Part shown: positions 41,267-54,301 of the stretch, one piece after another | How the letters are laid out: each line of letters starts with the position of its first letter | Position numbering within the stretch: the first letter of the stretch is position 1 | From: Echiichthys vipera | Lineage: Eukaryota > Chordata > Actinopteri > Perciformes > Trachinidae | NCBI GenBank assembly: GCA_963691815.1 | Contig: OY829657.1 | Span: 21,012,796-21,076,795, forward strand | DNA length: 64,000 nucleotides | Direction of reading: 5' to 3' | Program-made: the position numbers and the translations under genes | Notes under the pieces: generated by a model | Database searches by the model: none | What the model saw: the letters and a program-made list of their open reading frames with translations, nothing else | What the model was told of the DNA's origin: nothing

Positions 41267-42801
41267 CACCTGTTGGTGTCTCAGTGACTCAAAGACAGCT
41301 GGGTCTTTAATGAACTGTAGAGGGAGCTGTACACACATGGTTACACTTTTCTTTAGATGAAGAAGATATAAAACTCATTATGTGTCCTGTGCAATAGTGC
41401 AGCATAGTATGAGTTTATTATGCCAACCTATTTCACCCCATGTATGAGCAACTTATTTAAGTTATTTAAGATACAAAGAAATGACGTCACATATATCACA
41501 AAAAGATGTTTCCACTTGCTAATGTATTTCCTGTAAGACTTTTTATACCATTTCATTATATTTAAATTCTAATGCGTTAAACTTTTCAAGTTTCAATTTA
41601 ATGACTTCAGATATTTTATTTATTTTTCAATTTTACAGTCATTTGTCTTGAATACTTTTATCTTTTTTTTCAACTTGTGTTTCCTACTTTCTCAAACAGA
41701 GTGAGGCCAAACTTAAATTTCTCCAACAAGTAACTGCCTGAATATTGAAAATAAAACATATCTATAAAACCACCATCAGCTCTGTACTGCCCAATACTGT
41801 GACTACTGGAACCAAACAAGCTTAAAACAGTTTTCATTACACCTGTTTTCTTTTTTAAATGGCCGGGAAATGTTAATATAAAGACACAGTTTTACAAGTT
41901 AACATGTAGGGCTGCACAATAAATGGAATTTTATCAAAATCACAAAATGGACTAGTGTTAAATCTGAATCATGGAGGGGAGCAATTTTCATTAAAAGGTA
42001 AAATGTGTCTGAATTAAGAATTGTGTTTCTGCAGAGATGTCCCGATCTACAAGTTGATTCTACAGATTTAAGGAAAATGTTTCTTTTGCACAGATCCTCA
42101 CAAAAATCACACCATGATCATTTTAAATATTTTTCTATGAATACGAGAATAATGATGCAAAAATCATCATTCATTCCAAGAGAGTGGAACATATCACAAT
42201 GTCAGCAAATTAATCATAATTAGGGGTGGATGGTGGAACAGTGGTTAGAGCAGCCTCCCCATGTAAAGAGGCTGAAGGTCTTGAGGCAGTGGCTGTGAGT
42301 TTGAGTCTGACCTGCAGCGCTTTGCTGTTCGTCTCCCTGTCTCTTTCTCAGCCCATTTCCTGTCTGTCTTATATAATAAAAGACTTGAAAACTGCCAAAA
42401 ATAGTCTTTAACAAAAAATCAATAAATAACCTTAATTATTTTCCTTGTATCGTGCAGCTCTACTGACACAGTCCACTATTTATTTGTTTCTATATTACAA
42501 GTGTTGGCCTTTTTTTTATTACGGCATCATATTGCAGTTACAGATTAATCCTCCATCATTTTGACAGAAGTGTCTAATTCATCACATCAGCCATAATTAA
42601 ACCTGACCTCCTCAGCTTCAGTGTTACTGATCTGAATGCAGGAGGACCTCCTGTTAACATCTACTCACCTCAACTGACAATGTGGATTAATATACAGCAG
42701 CTGACAGGATGAGAGAGTGTCACACACTGAGACCCACCCACCTGCACCTCTTCATATCTCTCTAACTGCACTGACAGTTACACACCAGACTGTTTTAGAA
42801 C
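41267..42801. other. intergenic B-V2 to B-V3 with nested MITE and SINE
   Basis: Matches 5419-6959. MITE 41908-42461 encloses SINE 42225-42415. No gene is seen. Confidence 0.55.
41908..42461. mobile_element. hAT-like MITE with nested SINE, copy B
   Basis: Ends AGGGCTGCACAATA and CGTGCAGCTCT; the SINE is at 42225-42415. Counterpart of 6063-6620. Confidence 0.5.
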
Positions 42802-43243
42802 ATGGACATCATCAAACATGGCCTCCTCAGCTTGTTGGCGTTCATGCTCTGGATACAAGGTTAAGTTCTGTAATATCAGCTAATTTAGTTCACAGATCAA
42901 AAGTCCACTTATAGTAACTTTTACTGTAATTCACACAGGTCTAACTGATGGAAGTGATGTCACCCAGACCCTCATACTGTGGGAAAAACAGGGTGACAAT
43001 GCAACAATGAGCTGCAGACACACCAAGGGTGCTGGCTACAACCAGATGTACTGGTACAGGCAGCTACCAGGGGAGGGAATGAGGCAAATAGTTTTCACGA
43101 CTTCTTACAGCGCTCATGAATATGAAAGTGGCTTCAGTAAGGAGAAATTTCCTGCAGAGAAGAGTGATGCTCAGACTGGATCTTTGACAGTGGAGAAGCT
43201 GCTGCCTGAAGACAGTGGAGTGTATTTCTGTTCTGTGAGTGAA
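42802..43243 (+). CDS. TRBV: TRBV gene B-V3 (group I hybrid), apparently functional
   Basis: Leader exon 42802-42859 and V exon 42939-43243. It has the same hybrid structure as A-V3: V4-type up to MYWYRQ, V2-type from LPGEGMRQ to YFCSVSE. RSS: CACAGTG 43244-43250, 23-bp spacer, ACAAATACC 43274-43282. Confidence 0.93.
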
Positions 43244-43282
43244 CACAGTGATACAGGTGACTGAGACGGCTGCACAAATACC

Positions 43283-44820
43283 CACCTGTTGGTGTCTCAG
43301 TGACTCAAAGACAGCTGGGTCTTTAATGAACTGTAGAGGGAGCTATACACACATGGTTACACTTTTCTTTAGATGAAGAAGATAGAAAACTCATTATGTG
43401 TCCTGTGCAATAGTGCAGCATAGTATGAGTATATTATGCCAACCTATTTCACCCCATGTATGAGCAACTTATTTATGTTATTTAAGATATAAAGAAATGA
43501 CGTCACATATATCACAAAAATATGATTCCACTTGCTAATTTATTTCCTGAAAGACTTTTTATATAATTTCATTATATTTAAATTCTAATGCGTTAAACTT
43601 TTTAAGTTTCAATTTAATGACTTCAGATATTTTTATTTATTTTTCAATTTTACAGTCATTTGTCTTGAATACTTTTACTTTTTTTCAACTTGTGTTTCCT
43701 ACTTTCTCAAACAGATTGAGGCCAAACTTAAATCGCTCCAACAAGTGACTGCCTGAATATTGAAAATAAAACATATCTATAAAACCACCATCAGCTCTGT
43801 ACTGCCCAATACTGTGACTACTGGAACCAAACAAGCTTAAAACAGTTTTCATTACACCTGTTTTTTTTTTTTTAAATGGCCGAGAAATGTTAATATAAAG
43901 ACACAGTTTTACAAGTTAACATGAAGGACTGCACAATAAATGGAATTTTATCAAAATCACAAAATGGACTAGTGTTAAATCTGAATCATGGAGGGGAGCA
44001 ATTTTCATTAAAAGGTAAAATGTGTCTGAATTAAGAATTGTGTTTCTGCAGAGATGTCCCGATCTACAAGTTGATTCTACAGATTTAAGGAAAAAGTTTC
44101 TTTTGCACAGATCCTCACAAAAATCACACCATGATCATTTTTAATATTTTTCAATGAATACGAGAATAATGATGCGAAAATCATCATTCATTCCAAGAGC
44201 GTGGACCATATCACAATGTCAGCAAATTAATCATAATTAGGGGTGGATGGTGGAACAGTGGTTAGAGCAGCCGCCCCATGTAAAGATGCTGAAGGTCCTC
44301 GAGGCAGTGACTGTGAGTTTGAGTCTGACCTGCGGCGCTTTGCTGTTCGTCTCCCTGTCTCTTTCTCAGCCCATTTCCTGTCTGTCTTATATAATAAAAG
44401 ACTTGAAAACTGCCAAAAATAGTCTTTAACAAAAAATCAATAAATAACCTTAATTATTTTCCTTTTATCGTGCAGCTCTACTGACACAGTCCACTATTTA
44501 TTTGTTTCTATATTACAAGTGTTGGCCTTTTTTTTAATTCCTGCCTCATATTGCAGTTACAGATAAATCCTCCATCATTTTGACAGAAGTGTCTAATTCA
44601 TCACATCAGCCATAATTAAACCTGACCCCCACAGCTTCAGTGTTACTGATCTGAATGCAGGAGGACCTCCTGTTAACATCTACTCACCTCAACTGACAAT
44701 GTGGATTAATATACAGCAGCTGACAGGATGAGAGAGTGTCACACACTGAGACACACCCACCTGCACCTCTTCATAGCTCTCTAACTGCACTGACAGTTAC
44801 ACACCAGACTGTTTTAGAAC
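43283..44820. other. intergenic B-V3 to B-V4
   Basis: Matches 7441-8988. MITE 43924-44479 encloses SINE 44240-44430. No gene is seen. Confidence 0.55.
43924..44479. mobile_element. hAT-like MITE with nested SINE, copy B second paralog
   Basis: The left end is altered (AGGACTGCACAATA); the right end is CGTGCAGCTCT. Counterpart of 8086-8647. Confidence 0.5.
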
Positions 44821-45262
44821 ATGGACATCATCAAACATGGCCTCCTCAGCTTGTTGGCGTTCATGCTCTGGATACAAGGTTAAGTTCTGTAATATCAGCT
44901 AATTTAGTTCACAGATCAAAAGTCCACTTATATTAACTTTTACTGTAATTCACACAGGTCTAACTGATGGAAGTGATGTCACCCAGACCCTCATACTGTG
45001 GGAAAAACAGGGTGACAATGCAACAATGAGCTGCAGACACACCAAGGGTGCTGGCTACAACCAGATGTACTGGTACAGACAGCGGCCAGGAGAAACAATG
45101 AAACTGGTCGTGTTCACAAGACTCGGCAACCGAGATCATGATTTTGGAGATTTCAGCAAAGATAAATTCTCAGTCACCAAGCCTGACACTGAGAGTGGGA
45201 CATTCACAGTGAAGAATCTGGAGCCAGAAGATAAAGGCTTGTATTTCTGTGCTGTGAGTCAA
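44821..45262 (+). CDS. TRBV: TRBV gene B-V4 (group I), apparently functional
   Basis: Leader exon 44821-44878 and V exon 44958-45262. As A-V4 with a few changes (MKLVVF, FSVTKP, CAVSQ). RSS: CACAGTG 45263-45269, 23-bp spacer, ACAAAAACC 45293-45301. Confidence 0.93.
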
Positions 45263-45500
45263 CACAGTGATGCAGACACACTCAAGAACTGAACAAAAAC
45301 CCCAGTGCACTGTTATTAGCACATCTATGAGTGAGTGTATTATTCTGCTGCACTGTAGGGGGACCTCAAGTCTAATCACAGACCATCACATTATACAGAG
45401 ACACTCCCACCTGTAACTCTCATCTCCCTGTTGTAAAGTCACGCCTCCCGTCACACAGACTGACAGTGACTCTGGTCTTTATTCTTCTCAGAACACAATA

Positions 45501-45962
45501 ATGATCACAGCTGGTCTCATCCAACTCTCTGCAGCTCTGCTCTGGATTGTAGGTACTGTATATTACAGCTTTACGTTCATACTCATGATTTAGTGCTGAT
45601 CATTCTGACTGTTGGTAATCCTGTAACATGAAAAGTGATTTTATTTTAACCCTTCAGGTCTAATTGATGGGAGTGATGTCACCCAGACCTCTTTCCTGTG
45701 GAGGGACGAGGGTCAGTCTGCAAAAATGAACTGCAGTCACACTAAGGATGCTAGTTTTTTCCAGATGTACTGGTACAGGCAGCTACCAGGGGAGGGAATG
45801 AGGCAAATAGTTTTCACAACTCCGACTCCCCCACATACATATGAAAGTGGCTTCAGTAAGGAGAAATTTCCTGCAGAGAAGAGTGATGCTCAGACTGGAT
45901 CTTTGACAGTGGAGAAGCTGCTGCCTGAAGACAGTGGAGTGTATTTCTGCTCTGTGAGTCAA
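45501..45962 (+). CDS. TRBV: TRBV gene B-V5 (group I), apparently functional
   Basis: Leader exon 45501-45552 and V exon 45658-45962. Framework is as in A-V5, but CDR2 reads TTPTPPHTYES where A-V5 has TTSYSAHEYES. About ten base changes are packed into some 25 bases near 45819-45843. RSS: CACAGTG 45963-45969, 23-bp spacer, ACAAATACC 45993-46001. Confidence 0.93.
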
Positions 45963-46001
45963 CACAGTGATACAGGTGACTGAGACGGCTGCACAAATAC
46001 C

Positions 46002-46661
46002 CACCTGTTGGTGTCTCAGTGACTCAAAGACAGCTGGGTCTTTAATTATCTGCAGGGGGAGCTATAGACCTGTAGACTGCATTAAGATTCATTGATTAGT
46101 ATTCAGTAAGATTTGTCTGGGACACTGGTGTGCAGCAACATATGGCTGAAAAATGCTCTACAGCAGTAATAGTGTCACCGTAAACGTGAAATACAGCAAA
46201 TCCAGAAACAGTACTTCATAGTACTGAATATTTTTCCTGACAACCTAATTCATTGTTATTAGGAAGGAAAGAAAATGTTATCTGGATTTATTTCATTTAT
46301 GTGCCTTTGTGAGCCTTTTCATGTAACGCAGATTGTTTACAATGACTGTACTGTATTCTGTGACTGCATGAATCTACAATAAAAAACATTTAATCTATAA
46401 AACACAATCACCTCTGTTTTTACTGCCACAGTCAGTGACTTGCACCTGGATCAAAAATGTTTCATTATACTCTGTTTGACTGTCAGCTAATGTTAATTAA
46501 GACAAATGTAGACAGATTAGCAGTGAATTGATGACGTATCCTGAGTGTGTGTTGTCTCACAGTGATGACACACCTTCTTACAGCGCACCATCATGTGACA
46601 GGATGGATGATGTGATGCTGATATCTGTAATCAGTCACTTCTTTCTATTCAGCAGATCAAA
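46002..46661. other. intergenic B-V5 to B-V6
   Basis: Matches 10170-10854 with several small indels. No gene is seen. Confidence 0.5.
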
Positions 46662-47110
46662 ATGATCTCAGCTCTCCTCTTCACAGTGTCTCTGCTCTGT
46701 GCTGCAGGTATTATACTTCAGTTCACATCTGTGGATTAGTTTTGATGTAACTGGACACACAGTTCAGCTCGTTCCCTGTTGTTGACTTGTTTGGTTTATG
46801 GTTACAGGTAGTGCTTGGAGTAAAGAAGTAAGCCAGACCTCAAGGTTACTGGTACTGAGGGGTCAGTCTGCTGAAATGAACTGCAGTCAGGATTTTGCTG
46901 GTAACTACTATGAGATGTACTGGTATCAACAGCTGCCAGGGGAGAGTATGAAACTAATCGCCTTCACCGTGCCGTACACGGGGCCAGACTTTGGAGATTT
47001 TAGCCCGGACAAATTCTCAGCCACAAAGCCTGACGGATACAGAGGATCTTTCACAGTGAAACATGTGGAGCCAGGTGACAGCGGAGTGTATTTCTGTGCA
47101 GCAGGTCCTG
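46662..47110 (+). CDS. TRBV: TRBV gene B-V6 (group I, divergent), apparently functional
   Basis: Leader exon 46662-46707 and V exon 46808-47110. Nearly identical to A-V6 (LLVLRG for LLVQRG, EPGDSG for EPVDSG). RSS: CACTGTG 47111-47117, 22-bp spacer, ACAAAAACC 47140-47148. Confidence 0.92.
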
Positions 47111-47148
47111 CACTGTGATGCAGGAAGCTGTCAAGATGTACAAAAACC

Positions 47149-48362
47149 AGCAGACACACGACTCAGCGTGGCACTCTGCCTGAAATGAAGCAGGATGAGC
47201 TGATTCAGACACTGGTCTAGTTCATTACAGACATCCTGATAAAGTGGAAAGACTGCAAGAGATACAGCATGAAAAAGATGTAAAATAACTTAAACACTGA
47301 GTTACAGAGATAAAAGGAAATACCCTTGTTAAGACACATATTGTATGAAATCAATCCAGAAGGTTAGAAAAGTTGAAGTTAACAAACTTACAATACATTC
47401 TATCACACTTAAGTTTGCATTTGTCTGGTTTTTCATTACTGACCCATTATTTTTTTTCCAATTAATCAATTAATCATTTAGTTTATAAGGTGAGCCGCGT
47501 CCTGAATCTGGGAGCCACCCAGCTATCTCCCAGCAATGTGCATAATTATGCTGGGACGTCGTTAAATCACACAGATCTCTACACTCACCAGGTGGCTCTG
47601 TTATAATGCACAGACAGAAGTGTCTCCGATCTGCACATGCTGCAGTGTTTCAGTGGAATTGATAAATTAGTCGCTAATTACTTGTAACTGCTCCGAACAC
47701 CGCAGTTCATTTCAGCTTGCATGCACATATTCACATTCACACTGATGGCAGTGGACATATATACCATCTAATCTAATCATTCACACCACATTTACACACC
47801 CATGCGCAGCACAGGGAGCAATCCGGGGTTCAGTGGACCAGGGGAGGTGGGGATCGAACCGCCGATCTCTTAAATGGAGGACAATCCACTCTGACACTGA
47901 GCCACAGTCGCCACAGTCGCCCCTGTGGCCAAAGAACCTTTCTGAATATATTTTCCGATATATTTATCAGCTCCCTAACGCTGCCTGTTGCCTCTGCTGG
48001 CTGTGGTGTGGCTGGACTCCTACTGTTTTGAGATATGGTATGAGTTATATTGGGATGGAAGACTTTGACCATATCCCCTGCCCTAATTCAAAGCAAACAA
48101 ATAAGTTATATAAGTTACACTGATATAAAATGAAAGTTGAAAACATCAAAAAGACCTCCCATTTAGGAAGTGGGAACCAGTAAATGTGTGAATTTTTTCT
48201 TTGAATTATTAGAGTTTGAGTTCATCAATCCTCCATATAAATATTTGCCATATAAATAATGTCCATGATAAATGTGCCTTTAAATAATCAAAACTCCCCT
48301 GTGCGTTGGTCCCATAAGATCTTTGAGTCTGTCAGTCGGAGGCAGAGGAAGATTAAGACCTC
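47149..48362. other. intergenic B-V6 to B-V7 with minus-strand SINE
   Basis: Matches 11342-12234 plus about 280 bases (about 47905-48210) absent from copy A. The SINE is at 47724-47903. No gene is seen. Confidence 0.5.
47724..47903 (-). mobile_element. tRNA-derived SINE with B box, copy B
   Basis: Counterpart of 11918-12098; on the minus strand it has GCGGTTCGATCCCCAC and CACTGCCATCAGTGTGAATG. Confidence 0.6.
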
Positions 48363-49070
48363 ATGATCAGCAACAACAGCAGGATCGCTCTGCTGTAGGT
48401 TTAAAACCAAACTGTTTGCAATAACTCACACTCCTGTTTTATCACTGTTTGTTCTCTTTAAATGCAGATCGTTCACAGAGCATTAAAGTCCATCAGGCTC
48501 CGACATCAATATTAGGAAATCCTGGTGGCAAAAAAACTAAAGGAATCATGTTTTCCATGTGTTTCCACTGTAGTGGATTGCCTGAATGTTCTTTTCTTAG
48601 CATGCCAGTCAGTGTTTAATCCGACAATTTAATGGTTAGGTTCGTATTGAAAGGTCAATCCCCACATGGATAAATGAATCAGTGTTAAGAGGCAAGCAGA
48701 AGGATCACAATTATACAAGAAATAATCAGAGCCACAATGAAAACTCAGTTTAAACCAGTGTGTTGCACAATGACCTACACTCTGCATCAGAAAATGTCTT
48801 TTAAATAATTGTCCAAAAGTTCAAAATAATGGGCGCAGTGCCCCCCCTAATATAATGGTAGGGACACACTGGTAATGTTGTGGTACCAGCAGCCGATGGG
48901 TGAGTCTGGCCTTAAAGTCATTGGATATATTCAATATACCAAGCCCACCCTTGAGGATTCATTCAGACAGCATTTAAGAGTGACTGGAGAGGGCTCAGTG
49001 AAATCTCAGCTTCATGTCCTAAAACTGAGAGCCAGAAGACAGCGGCGTGTGTTACCGTGCAGCGAGCAGA
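48363..49070 (+). pseudogene. TRBV pseudogene B-V7 (group II)
   Basis: Same architecture as A-V7: leader with terminal TAG (48363-48398), V exon start at 48468 (RSQSIKVHQAPTSILGNPG), about 350 unrelated bases, then LWYQQPMGESGLKVIGYIQY and a frameshifted second-Cys region. Copy B keeps the Trp codon (LWYQQ) that copy A has lost by a one-base change or deletion. Heptamer CACAGTG 49071-49077. Confidence 0.85.
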
Positions 49071-49358
49071 CACAGTGACTCATTTCACTCTTGCTTCTAT
49101 GAAAACCCTCTCTGATAATCAGCCACATAAACTCACTGTGCAGACGAGCACACCTGCATGTTACTGCAGCCTGTGGCAGGAAATCACCACCGATATCATC
49201 AGGACACCTATGTGAACAGACACAGCAGGATACTGTACAAATCCACCGACGAAGATGTGCGACCGCCCACTGTCGACCCCTCCTCCTCCTTTACATCCAG
49301 GCAGCTCTATTCACTTTGCAGTCATCATTATAGTTTTGTTTTTATCTGTGATAGGATC

Positions 49359-49813
49359 ATGATTAGACTCCTCATACATTTAGCAGCTCTGCCGTTCTGT
49401 TTAACAGGTAATATTACATTAACTTAATGATTAAAAATGGACCTATAGAAATAAATCAGTGTAAGTTCATTTTTGTCACTAAAGCAGGTTGTTCTTAATG
49501 TCTCTTGCAGAACTCTCCCAGAACAGTGTCCATCAGACTCCCACAGCCCTGATCAAAGGTCCTGGAGAAGAAGTCCTGATGAACTGCAGCCATTCGAACA
49601 CTAACTTTGATATGATCCAGTGGTATAAGCAGTCTGCTGGGGAAAAGGATATGGTCCTACTTGGCTATGTACGATTCTCTTCTGCAGTTGTGGAACCTAA
49701 ATTCAAAGACACTTATAATGTGACTGGTAATGGGGGAAGTCTGGCATGTCTTCATATTCCCCAGTTGAATCGACCTGAGGACAGCGCAGTGTATTTCTGT
49801 GCTGCCAGTAGAG
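49359..49813 (+). CDS. TRBV: TRBV gene B-V8 (group II), open and apparently functional
   Basis: Leader exon 49359-49407 (MIRLLIHLAALPFCLT) and V exon 49511-49813. Open throughout: HQTPTALIKGPGEEVLMNCS, MIQWYKQSAGEK, TYNVTGNGGS (TAT 49714-49716 where copy A has TAG) and [23 protein letters not shown] 49814-49820, 22-bp spacer, ACAGAAACC 49843-49851. Confidence 0.92.
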
Positions 49814-49851
49814 CACAGTGCTGCACAAACCCCACGTCTTTAACAGAAACC

Positions 49852-50972
49852 CTCTCTGATGCAGCCGGTTACACCAGAACACAAATTACCACACGAACTT
49901 CAAATAAACCACATTGTGAATGATTGATATCAGGCAGCTGGCTCACAATGAGACAGCTGGATTAATTAACGTAACCATACTTTATCTTAAGTATAATATA
50001 GGCGGAAACATCTGGGTCTGAAAAATAAAGCCACTGCAGAAGTGGCAAAAACTGCAGTTCACTGAGTGGCCACTTGAGGCTGGCTCCAAAACTGAGCAAA
50101 TCCCCATAGAGCCCCAAGTTTAAATGTACAACTTTACAGCAGAATTTAGTAGCCAGTTCATCTCCTGGGCACTGCCGAGGTGCTGTTGAGTAAAGCCCCA
50201 AAACCCCAACTGCTCGGGGTCGCAGATCCGGTGGCAGCCCCCTTGCTCTGACATCTCTCCATTAATTGCATGTAAATAAGTCCTGTTTGTGCATGTGTGT
50301 GTATTCTGGGCCTGTGTGTGTGTAACATGTATAATAACAGAGAGAAAAAATGTAATTTTCCCTTGCGGGATTAATAAAGTCATTCTTCTAATTCTAACAT
50401 GTTGACAGCCTTGTAAAAGAAAAACAAAACTGTATATGTCTCTGTAGCTAATTTCACTCTTCATGACTTCTATACAGGGGGTGATTTTTTTTAAAAATAT
50501 ATATATAACTCACCCGTCTTAAGTTCTGCATAATTAAGAGCATGGCTGCTTTGAGTGATAGGTAGCTGCCATCACAGGAGGCTAATGTTAGCTGCTAGCT
50601 GTCTGCTCTGCTACCATCATGACACCTCAGCTCTCAGCCGGGTTTGTGGTGTAGTTGCCTGGATACTACACTTTGGGGAATTATACACCCCAATATCAAT
50701 CAAATAATATGGTTTTCTGTGCGTTTAATTGGACTAAAGGACCGTTATTTATATGTCTGTATTACTATTTCTCAGTATAGTGACCTCTTTGCCTATCCAA
50801 AAAGGCCTCTACGGTTGATGGTCTATGATTGATATTAGCTTTAGACACGTGCAAAAAAGACAAAATATCCCAAAAAAAAAGTATTTATTTACTATACAAG
50901 GGCTGCCCCCGACCAAGGATTTTCTTTTTCGACCAGCGGTCGTCATTTAGAGCGATTAGTCGACTATATACA

Positions 50973-51012
<40 letters not shown>

Positions 51013-51363
51013 TGTATATACATTCACATAATTTTGACAAGACACGGCTCAAAATGTTCGTTTGTTTTTTCACTGCGACCAAAGCACCAATGGAATTTCG
51101 GTCTGCTAATGATTTTGTGGCCGACCAGCACTTAGTTGACTATTTGGGGGCAGCCCTATTATTTACAGTTCCAAAGTAAGAGTTCAGCCACTTTCTCTGT
51201 CATAAGTCTCGTCTATTTTCCATTCAAAGACAAACAAAAATGTTTCGTCCTCTTATCAAGATCTCACATTTTAATGGGAGGTTCCTTCTGTGGAGCCATG
51301 TGGTATTTAACCTGCTTCAGATACTCATGTCTGCTGTAGCTGCATCACATGTACAGGATCACT
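49852..51363. other. intergenic B-V8 to B-V9
   Basis: Matches 13736-15321, with the MITE 50899-51157. No gene is seen. Confidence 0.5.
50899..51157. mobile_element. MITE with (TA)n, copy B
   Basis: Starts AGGGCTGCCCCCGACC and ends GGGGGCAGCCCT. The internal TA tract (about 50970-51012) is far shorter than in copy A. Confidence 0.6.
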
Positions 51364-51894
51364 ATGATGACTCAAGGTCTCATCACATTTGTAGTGTCAT
51401 CTCTGTGGCTTCAAGGTAGTATATCCATTTTACATTTAATTTGGTTTTCCTCTTTGCTTACATGTATTTATTGACATGAAAGCATATATGCTAATAACCT
51501 ACATGGGTCACATTTTTACTACACTGGGCTTACAGAGTTTCAGTAACACTTAGACAGAAGGATTATAAATGAAATGTTGTGTTTTCTCCACGCAGGTCAC
51601 TGCCAGGATGTGACTCAAGCCCCTGAAATCAGTTGGATTAATGTTTCTAAATCTGCAGAGATGAACTGCAGCCACAACAAAGATATTTCTCATAACCAGA
51701 TGTACTGGTACAGACAGCGTCCAGGAGAGACCATGACACTCATTATCTACACAGTCTTTGGTGGAGATCCAGACTCTTGGGGGATTCCTCAAGCCAAATA
51801 TGCAGCCGTCAAAGATAACATTGAGAGTGGGGCTCTTACTGTGAAGGACGTGCAGCTTGAGGACAGTGGTTTGTACTTTTGTGCCGTCAGCAAA
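51364..51894 (+). CDS. TRBV: TRBV gene B-V9 (group I), apparently functional
   Basis: Leader exon 51364-51415 (MMTQGLITFVVSSLWLQ) and V exon 51596-51894. The V exon protein is identical to A-V9, whereas the leader has two changes. RSS: CACAGTG 51895-51901, 23-bp spacer, ACAAAAACT 51925-51933. Confidence 0.93.
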
Positions 51895-52146
51895 CACAGT
51901 GATGTGAAAAGTATCAGCAGCTGAACAAAAACTGGTGCCAATGAATTTGATGAGTGTTTTAGAAACAAGCTTTTGACTTTTCTATCGTTCCAGTAGGTGG
52001 AGCTGGAGATCCAGAAATACTCTTCAGCTTAACACATGAATCACTGTGAAATATGATGTAGCTTTAGATTGATAGGAGGGCGTAGAGTCTACAGTAAACA
52101 GAGCCACTCAGTGTTCTGTGTTCATTCAGACAGCCAGGAGGACAAC

Positions 52147-52570
52147 ATGACAACATTATTCGTTTTATCCTGGCTCATTGGTAATCACCTTTACCATTCA
52201 GGAATACCACTGTATCTCTAGTTTCTGCATTGATCACTGATTTTCCCTTTTCCAGGTGTTTGTCTGGGTCTTGATGTCCGTCAGTCCGTCTCTGATATCG
52301 TCACAAAACCTGGAGACAAAGTGCAGATTTTCTGCAGCCATGATAAAACGGACTACAGGGTGATGCTCTGGTACCTGCAGTCACCTGGAGACACAGCTAT
52401 GAAACTCATCGGATATTTGTACTTTAAAGATGTCACAATGGAGGAGCCATATAAAGCACACTTCAATATCTCAGGAGATTTGGGTGAAAACACAACAAAG
52501 AACGGCTCACTCATAGTCCAAATAACTGGACTAGAGCACAGTGCCATTTATTACTGTGCAGCCAGCAAAG
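52147..52570 (+). CDS. TRBV: TRBV gene B-V10 (group II), present only in copy B
   Basis: Leader exon 52147-52180 (MTTLFVLSWLI) and V exon 52256-52570 after TCCAG. It reads CLGLDVRQSVSDIVTKPGD, first Cys in VQIFCSHDKTDY, VMLWYLQSPGDTAMKLIGY, FNISGDLGENTTKNGSLIV and EHSAIYYCAASKA. RSS: CACAGTG 52571-52577, 23-bp spacer, ACAAAAACT 52601-52609. It is a close paralog of V11. In copy A only the leader remains. Confidence 0.92.
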
Positions 52571-52874
52571 CACAGTGACTGTAGTTTCTGTCTCCTTTAT
52601 ACAAAAACTGCTACCCCTTATCTGCATTTATGGTTGTGAATTACACATTGAACAGACCCCTCCCTGCCAGCTGCATTTCCTTTGAAGCTTTCGTCTTTGC
52701 CAGATGATGCACAGTGATGATGCTTCTTCATCACCTCCATTTCCTCTTCAAACCTTATTTAGCTCAGCACAGGCATCAGTTGAAACTCCATCACCATCAG
52801 AATCACAGTAAGATATCTAAAGTGAGAGTCCAGACACTTGCAGTCTGACATGTCATGTAAGGGTTCTGGCCAAA

Positions 52875-53311
52875 ATGATGCCCTATCTCCTCTTCTGTTG
52901 TCTGGCCGGTAAATCATTTTTCAAATAGAATTATGTACGTGAAATCTTGTTTTCCCTAATTTTATGTAATATTTCTGTTTATTTTGTTCCATCCAGGTGT
53001 TTGTCTGGGTCTTGATGTCCGTCAGTCTGTCTCTGATATCGTCACAGAACCTGGAGACAAAGTGCAGATTTTCTGCAGCCATGATAAAACGGACTACAGG
53101 GTGATGCTCTGGTACCAGCGGTCACCTGGAGACACAGCTATGAAACTCATTGGATATCTGAACTTCAAAGATGTCACAATGGAAGAGCGGTATAAAGAGG
53201 ATTTCAATATGTCTGGAGATTTAGGGGGAAATACAGCAAAAAATGGCTCTCTTACAGTCAAACGTCTGAAACAAGAGCACAGCGCAGTTTACTACTGTGC
53301 AGCTAGAGAAG
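52875..53311 (+). CDS. TRBV: TRBV gene B-V11 (group II), apparently functional
   Basis: Leader exon 52875-52908 and V exon 52997-53311. As A-V11 with changes in and near CDR2 (GYLNFKD, EERYKE) and CAARE. RSS: CACAATG 53312-53318, 22-bp spacer, ACAAAAACT 53341-53349. Confidence 0.91.
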
Positions 53312-53349
53312 CACAATGACACACATCCTCTCTGAACATTACAAAAACT

Positions 53350-54257
53350 CACAAACGCACAATCTTTTCTCATCAGTGGTGTATAATAATATGTGGAATA
53401 AACTGTTGCCAGACACCTGTGTTTGTGGTTGTATTTTGGTTTGATGCAATCATATCATTTTCTGATGCAACTGTGTTTCTATTTTTTTGGTTTATTGTAG
53501 GGCTTCACAATAAATCGTTTTAATCATCATCATAATATCAACTACCACGATAAACACAGGGCAAAAATAGATAACAGCATTTTAAATTTGCACCTCTTTT
53601 TTAATTCAGTGTTCAGTTTGTTTAACAGAATAATGCTGGAAGTAATTTCAGTTTTGTTGTATTGCAAAGCTGAGTACTCTTTAATATCTGTTTATGTATC
53701 TCAAGTAATATTCGATGATATTTAACAAAGTTATCTCATATTTTCCTCACATCATGCTTTCTTAGTTTGTTGTATTTTAACCAGACAAGACCATTACAGT
53801 AAAATCTTTGGAAAAAAATCTATGCATGGGGCGATTCATGTCAGGAATATCCTGGCCAAAGAAAATCACAATATTATCCCGATAATCATCACTTTACCTT
53901 ACATTAAAACAAATATTTTTATAGCATCACAGAGAGGCCACATCTTTTAGGGAACATCCTATTTAATTCAATTCAATTTTATTTACACTGTCAAATCGTA
54001 ACAGAAGTTACCTCAGGACACCTTTCTTGTTTTCTAGTGAAAAACTAAATCTTAAATAAGATAACCATAAACCAAATGGTCCCCCTGATTAAAAACATCC
54101 AAAAGAGTAATAATATAGTATGGTATCGTAACTGTTACTAATGGGCTGTGTACAAATTAATGTTACAGTTAGAGGGAAAAACTGAAGTAAACTGCAGTCA
54201 ATTCACCAGTGAGAGACTTCTGAGAAGATCAACAATAAAATTCACCACAATCAACTC

Positions 54258-54301
<44 letters not shown>

